Assembly (NCBI GenBank): GCA_946479255.1
Contig: CAMLFK010000045.1
Coordinates: forward strand, 1-23,919
Direction of reading: 5' to 3'
DNA: 23,919 bases
Origin: an uncultured Oxalobacteraceae bacterium
GTDB taxonomy: Bacteria > Pseudomonadota > Gammaproteobacteria > Burkholderiales > Burkholderiaceae
How positions within the stretch are numbered: the stretch's first letter is position 1; every line of letters begins with the position of its first letter. Below are positions 23,588-23,919 of the stretch, in pieces. The position numbers and the translations under genes are program-made. Below the pieces are notes generated by a model. It made no database searches, was not told the origin of the DNA, and was given only the letters and a program-made list of their open reading frames with translations.

Positions 23588-23919
23588 ATGTCGTACTTAG
23601 TGCCTTCAGAATTTGTGACAAAAATGGTGGATGCGGGTGAATCCAAACTCTTGATGGCGACCAAGGATACCCTGATCCGCGCCTTCATGGCCGGCGCCAT
23701 CCTGGCACTTGGGGCCGTGTTTGCCGTCAGCTGCAGCGTATCGACCGGCCAGCCGCTGGTGGGCGCGATCCTGTTCCCGGTTGGCTTCTGTATTCTGTAC
23801 CTGCTGGGCTTCGACCTGCTGACCGGCGTGATGGAGGCGCCGGTGAAAGCGCCCTTGTGGTGGCCGAACAGCATCGCCTCGAGCATCGTCTCCGGAAGCG
23901 CAGCGCAGTTGATCGCGAC
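23588..23919 (+). CDS. Formate/nitrite transporter (FNT) family protein, 5' part, chimeric end
   Basis: Residues 1-81 match the N-terminus of FNT-family pentameric channels for formate, nitrite or related anions: [20 protein letters not shown], a first transmembrane helix ([19 protein letters not shown]) and [24 protein letters not shown]. After Val81 (about 23830) the expected FxLxPLAL continuation is replaced by [11 protein letters not shown], which is unlike a membrane helix. That stretch is the antisense of a sigma-54 activator sequence. AGGGAG lies 5-6 bases before the ATG. Beyond 23830 the translation should not be trusted. Confidence 0.75.
   Translation, partial: MSYLVPSEFVTKMVDAGESKLLMATKDTLIRAFMAGAILALGAVFAVSCSVSTGQPLVGAILFPVGFCILYLLGFDLLTGVMEAPVKAPLWWPNSIASSIVSGSAAQLIA
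23833..23919 (-). pseudogene. Fragment of a sigma-54-dependent activator AAA+ domain
   Basis: On the minus strand the last 87 bases encode [18 protein letters not shown] followed by [10 protein letters not shown]. This is the nearly invariant stretch of NtrC-family AAA+ domains that contacts sigma-54 (GAFTGA loop). Sequence to the left stops resembling the family at once ([11 protein letters not shown], antisense of the FNT gene). The fragment continues out of the window to the right and lacks the rest of the AAA+ domain on the left. Confidence 0.75.

Noticed and set aside
23545..23886. 113-codon minus-strand frame taken as a whole protein
   Set aside because: Only its start resembles a sigma-54 activator; the remainder is antisense FNT sequence, so it is a junction product and not a gene.

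Overview
The window looks like chromosomal DNA from a high-GC betaproteobacterium of the Oxalobacteraceae type (Massilia, Duganella or Janthinobacterium relatives). That assignment is inferred from codon bias and gene content: a PEP-CTERM protein, secreted plant-polysaccharide hydrolases, a cobalamin riboswitch on a cobN operon, and a very large kinase/ATPase sensor protein. No rRNA, tRNA or CRISPR array was seen.

Left part (1-7266). All genes read leftwards. A compact operon encodes a spinster-like MFS transporter, a DUF1302 outer-membrane barrel and a DUF1329 periplasmic protein. The first two overlap by ATGA. Behind them lies the 5' part of a giant protein kinase/AAA ATPase/(presumed) histidine kinase gene. 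Its kinase domain lacks the whole N-lobe, and the gene runs off the window at base 1. Upstream of the operon sits an IS66 transposase remnant with one terminal repeat.

Centre-left (7267-10600). A small outer-membrane barrel gene (+, TTG start) converges on a secreted GH43 glycosidase gene (-). Next comes a leftward ArsR - AHSA1/SRPBCC - DUF1801 operon, whose promoter is overlaid by repeated operator half-sites.

Centre (10591-15980). A tightly overlapping operon, cobN-exbB-like-DUF2149, lies downstream of a clear cobalamin (B12) riboswitch. The CobN has a putative signal sequence and a C-terminal membrane anchor. Its two partners resemble the ExbB/ExbD (TolQ/TolR) proton-driven motor, and no CobS or CobT is present in the window. 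I consider this the most interesting system here: a B12-regulated, apparently periplasm-facing chelatase-like protein paired with a proton-motive-force motor.

Right of centre (16100-20800). A lipoprotein PQQ-type sugar (glucose/sorbosone) dehydrogenase gene (+) converges, across a 13-bp-stem bidirectional terminator, on a leftward operon encoding a GH74-CBM2 xyloglucanase and a PEP-CTERM protein. A 33-bp near-perfect palindrome overlaps the xyloglucanase promoter.

Right end (20790-23919). An operon for a cation:proton antiporter and an HPP-family membrane protein lies downstream of a KfrA-like DNA-binding gene with a palindromic ATTACGTAAT site. Divergent from it is a formate/nitrite transporter (FNT) gene. 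FNT similarity stops abruptly near 23830, and the last ~87 bases encode, on the opposite strand, the GAFTGA region of a sigma-54 activator. This is either a rearrangement or an assembly chimera.
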